A DNA stretch of 64,000 nucleotides, taken from Lytechinus variegatus. Taxonomy: Eukaryota > Echinodermata > Echinoidea > Temnopleuroida > Toxopneustidae. A program made the translations under genes and the position numbers. Below the pieces are notes generated by a model. It made no database searches. It saw nothing but the letters and a program-made list of their open reading frames with translations, and was not told the DNA's origin. Positions 60,499 to 64,000 of this stretch are shown here, piece after piece. The stretch is taken from assembly GCF_018143015.1 (NCBI RefSeq), contig NC_054754.1, forward strand, positions 21,328,875 through 21,392,874, written 5' to 3'. Positions within the stretch are counted from its first letter, which is position 1; every line of letters begins with the position of its first letter.

Positions 60499-60779
60499 TG
60501 ATCAATTCCAACTGGCATCCCTAATGATGTTTGGTATGATTGGGTGTACGGGTGGTTGTCTTCAGTGTGTCTTTTTTTTTATCCAACTTGGATATTATTT
60601 CAGTCCAAAATATATATGTTTGTGAAACCAATAACAAAAAATAAAAATTTCTTGAATTCATTCATTAATCATTTTGTGTTATGCGATTTAATGTGCGCAT
60701 TGTGCTGAATATTGATAAAGTTAATCGGAAGGGGTTTAAAGAAAAAAAGCCCAACAATTATCACCTGTACACCACAAAC

Positions 60780-61445
60780 TTCATCCTCCTTATCATCGTC
60801 ATCATCATCAGGGACATCGTCAACATCACTTTCATTACCAACATCGTCATTATCACTATCGTCATCAACACAACACCATTATCGTCATCATCATCATCAT
60901 CAACACGATCATTAACATCAAAATAATCACCATCAATATAATCGTAACAATCATCATGTACATCACCATCATGATCATCATCATTACCATCATCAACATA
61001 TTCATAATTATTATCACTACCACCATCGCAATCATCACCATTATAATTATCATCATCATCATAACCATCATCATTACCATCGTTATCATCATCATCATCA
61101 TCATCAACAACACGATCATTACCATCATCATATTCATAATCATCGTAATCACTACCACCATCGCAATTATTATCATCATCATAATCATCAACAAAATCAT
61201 CATTATCATCACCATCATATTAAAAATCATTATCACTCCCACCATCGCAATCATCGTCATCATCATCACCATCAACATCATCGCCATCATCATCAACATG
61301 ATCATCATTGTCACCATCATATTCATAATCATTATTATCGTCATCATCACCATTATCATTATCACTATCAACATCACAACCATCGTCATCATCATCACAA
61401 TCATCACCGTCATCATTGTCATGATAATGACCATCATCACTTTTC
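60780..61445. repeat. (CAT)n satellite, copy D
   Basis: Irregular CAT/CAC/ATT triplets with several ATTATCATCATC blocks and no clear higher-order unit. Long frames on both strands are compositional. Confidence 0.9.
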
Positions 61446-61930
61446 TGTTTTTAAGCTACTATTAAGCTCGACTACCAATAATTACACAAAAATAGTCCAA
61501 TATAAACGACAGCGCGATTAGAGGGCATTAATCATGATTTTATTCGCCTGGATTATATCCATCATTTCAGTCACTGTTACACAACATCAAAAGTGGGCAC
61601 ACTAGTATAAGAACGGAATATTTACTATGGCTCTCAAAGGTGGGGGGGGCACGGATGGGATGTGCCTCCTCCCCTACCATGATTTGAATTCAGGCACCCC
61701 TCCCATTAAAATCCCCTGGCGAATCCCCTGGCAAAAAAAAAACAAACACACAAAACGCGTTGCCTTTAGCATTATGATAAGCAGATATAATTGTTCCCTT
61801 TTGACAAAAAAATCGTGGTCATATACAGAACAATGGGATTACCCAGTAAAATATTTCCGGCGTTTAATACTAAAAAAAGTGAATATATGCAATTTGTAAA
61901 GTAAATGATTGTCTAGCCCAGGGCAAAAAC

Positions 61931-63593
61931 CACTGGCGTAAATCCCGGGGGGATAGGGGGGATATATCCCTCCCACTTTTTGAGAAGGGGGGGATGGCCT
62001 GTACAACATCCCCCCACTTTTTACGAAAGAAATGAACAAAAAAAAAGCGCAAGAGATAGTTGCTTTCTTGGTAAAAATTCTTCCTAATATACCGCTTAAC
62101 AAATAAAACAATATTATTGAAACATGAAATGCAAATAAAGAGCCAGTTCCCCATTTCCAAACGAAATACTTATGTCCTTATTATAAAATTGAAGAGAAAC
62201 CCTCGTTTCTTCTAATTCATCAATGTTGGGGTCTTTGTGAAGGGATTAAGATGGAAAGTCATTTTTTTATGTAATCTCTAATAAAACCATTGAACCATCA
62301 TGGGGTAAGAAAAATAATAATATATTTGAGGGGTATTTGCCATATGGATATAGAGTGGCGTAACTACGGGGGGCACATACCCCCCCCCTCCATCGGCTGA
62401 CCCCAAAAAGGGGGGGGGGAGAGAAAATAGGGAGAAAGGAAGAGAGACGTAGTGGGAAAGAAGAAAATATTATTCATTACAATGTTATATTATAATTATG
62501 TTACATTACATAAGAAACATTTTTATCTTAACTTTATGAAACATAATTTGCCCAGGGCCTACGTCTTCATTGTTCCTGGTGCTCGCATTGTCTGTTTAAC
62601 GAGATATCTAATCCTGAAGTACTAAACCATACCGTTTTCAAGTCAATATAAACCAAATATATTTCCTAGCACTTAAGTTATCATTGTTTTATGTAGTTAC
62701 ATATGCTTCTTTTACATGACTCAAAAAGTGATTGCCCCATGTTAAGGTCTTCATATATATAAAATATTTCCTGTCCGTGATTGCGTTCGCATTAGTGGAT
62801 TGGTGAGATATGTCTGCTCTTCATGAATTCCTAAAATCAGTCCTTAAAATGTCCATTCTTCTGATCTGAATATCAAAAATTTTCAGCTCGCGCTTCGCAC
62901 TCGCATCATTTGACTAATGAAATATACTTCCTTCAAGGAAACCTTAGAATGCCCCACTTCAGGTCTAAATTTTCAGCTCGCACTTCGCGCTCGCAATATT
63001 TGATTAGTGAGATGCGTATCATTTTCATGATTGCAATGACTACAAAAAGTGTTTCATGTGTTCAGATGTAATTCTAATAAAATCAGCAAGCGCTTGGCAC
63101 TCGCATTCTATGACTATGGTGAGATATGCATACTCTTAATGGATTCCTAAAATAATTTCCTTAAAATCTCGCTGTTTGGGGCCCAAATATGCGAAAATTT
63201 CAGCTCACGCTTCGCGATCGCTTTATTTAGCAAGACAGGTACCTATCGTGATTACACAAATTTGATTATAATGTCCCTTTTTAGGTGTGAATATGAAAAA
63301 AATTCAGCTCGCGCTTCGCGCTCGCATTATTTGATCAGTGAGATACATATCCGTTTAATGACATTGTCCTTAAAATTTCTCAATTAGGTCAGTATAACTG
63401 TCAAATGAGCGCCCTTCGCGCGCTCACTCAGTGATTCAAAAATTTTGCTAGGTCCCCACAATGCCGTGACCCACGGTACACCACAGTGGACATATCAATG
63501 ACAATTCCTTGCATATCTAAATACATGATTGCAAAAAAAATGCCAAAATATTTCAGTCATCCCCCCACCCATCAACACGGATTTACGCCAGTG
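61931..63593. mobile_element. hAT-like element with 8-bp duplication GCAAAAAC
   Basis: The ends CACTGGCGTAAATCC and GGATTTACGCCAGTG are a 13-15 bp inverted repeat, flanked by GCAAAAAC at 61923-61930 and 63594-63601. It contains the complete second hAT element at 62,353-63,486. About 180 bp to its left (61,735-61,915) recur diverged just to its right (63,597-63,775). Confidence 0.75.
62353..63486. mobile_element. continuous non-autonomous hAT-like element
   Basis: From GAGTGGCGTAACTACGGGG to CACGGTACACCAC, flanked by TGGATATA and TGGACATA (seven of eight). It is the uninterrupted relative of 9,762-18,116 and defines where the 7 kb insert entered that copy. The right half holds four to five copies of TCAGCTCGCGCTTCGCGCTC-type motifs about 80-230 bp apart. 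Confidence 0.8.
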
Positions 63594-63816
63594 GCAAAAA
63601 CAAACAAACAAAAACGGGTTGCTGTTAGCATTATGATACAGGCAAGATGATTTTCCGCTTATGGCGGAAATCGTCATATACAAAACACGCCGGCAGATTA
63701 CAGTAACATAATTCAGGAGTTTATTTCAGAAAATTGTGGATATATGCTATTTGTAAAGTAAATGAATGTCTTTCCATCAACCTCTACCCCCCCCTCCCAA
63801 CTGTAATGGCGAGAAT

Positions 63817-63875
63817 TCCTCGGGTAATCCGAAATGAAACTTGACGTTCCCTCTTCAGACAGATCGGAGAGGACC
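63817..63875 (-). pseudogene. terminal exon of copy D gene (diverged)
   Basis: The acceptor TATCATAG followed by GGTCCTCTCCGATCTG matches exon 4 of the other copies. It is 59 nt instead of 53, carries an in-frame TGA after GPLRSV, and has lost the GTGATC at its end (GAGGA-ATTC). Other exons lie outside the window. Confidence 0.5.
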
Positions 63876-64000
63876 CTATGATAATATAAAACAAAATTGA
63901 AAATGAATAATGAACAATAAATGTGAAATTATAGTTGTAAAATTATCAGTAGCATAATGAATCGATAATTCTAAGGGTGCTGGACATAAGCTATGGGGAA

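Larger units (their letters stand above)
60670..64000. repeat. diverged unit copy D (continues past the window)
   Basis: The (CAT)n satellite is followed by AAGCTACTATTAAGCTCGAC and ATATAAACGACAGC, the same landmarks as in copies A-C. After transposon DNA, the terminal exon of the four-exon gene follows at 63,817. It is clearly more diverged than A-C. The rest of the gene would lie beyond 64,000. Confidence 0.7.

Overview
The window is AT-rich eukaryotic DNA dominated by repeats. It has no operons, no ribosome binding sites and no long uninterrupted coding regions. The best guess is an echinoderm, probably a sea urchin. This is an inference from the style of the repeats: hAT-like elements with GCGCTTCGCGC motifs and runs of G or C, tRNA-derived SINEs ending in (ATT)n, TTAA-flanked foldback elements, CR1/jockey-like and L1/Tx1-like LINE fragments, and long (CAT)n satellites. 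The species cannot be proved from the sequence alone.

Layout. One large unit is repeated in the same orientation. Copy A spans about 630-21,540 and is split by an 8.5 kb nested insertion at 9,639-18,160. Copy B spans about 21,600-34,000. A partial unit lies at 37,935-39,720. Copy C spans about 39,750-51,590. A diverged copy D runs from about 60,670 past the window end. Each unit has, from left to right: a highly conserved 2-3 kb block with a CTTCGGTCTCTG hairpin; a (CAT)n minisatellite; short shared flanks; and a minus-strand gene with small exons. The stretch 52,200-60,670 looks mostly unique, apart from inserted MITEs and a SINE.

The repeated gene. On the minus strand four small exons recur with conserved splice sites. 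They are 74 nt, 108 nt (phase 0-0), 126 nt (phase 0-0) and a terminal exon ending LPEE-stop. Copies A and B are open and predict about 115 residues from a well-placed internal ATG. Copy C is dead, with a +2 frameshift and two premature stops. Only a diverged terminal exon of copy D is in view. I recognise no family. Downstream of the terminal exon, a 42-nt piece of it is tandemly repeated: five extra copies in A, one in B, one broken in C. These could be 3'UTR minisatellite or in-frame 14-residue mini-exons.

Mobile elements. Copy A carries a stack: a foldback MITE, inside it a hAT-like element with a perfect 8-bp duplication (GACCTGAC), and inside that about 7 kb containing a broken LINE with endonuclease and reverse transcriptase. 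Copy B carries a 1.07 kb DNA element with 18-bp terminal repeats and a nested foldback, plus a 96-bp palindrome. A Tx1-like LINE tail lies just beyond copy B. Copy C carries LINE 3' fragments, a MITE and a SINE. Insertions shared only by B and C show that these two split most recently. Near the right end an element with 8-bp duplication GCAAAAAC contains another hAT copy.
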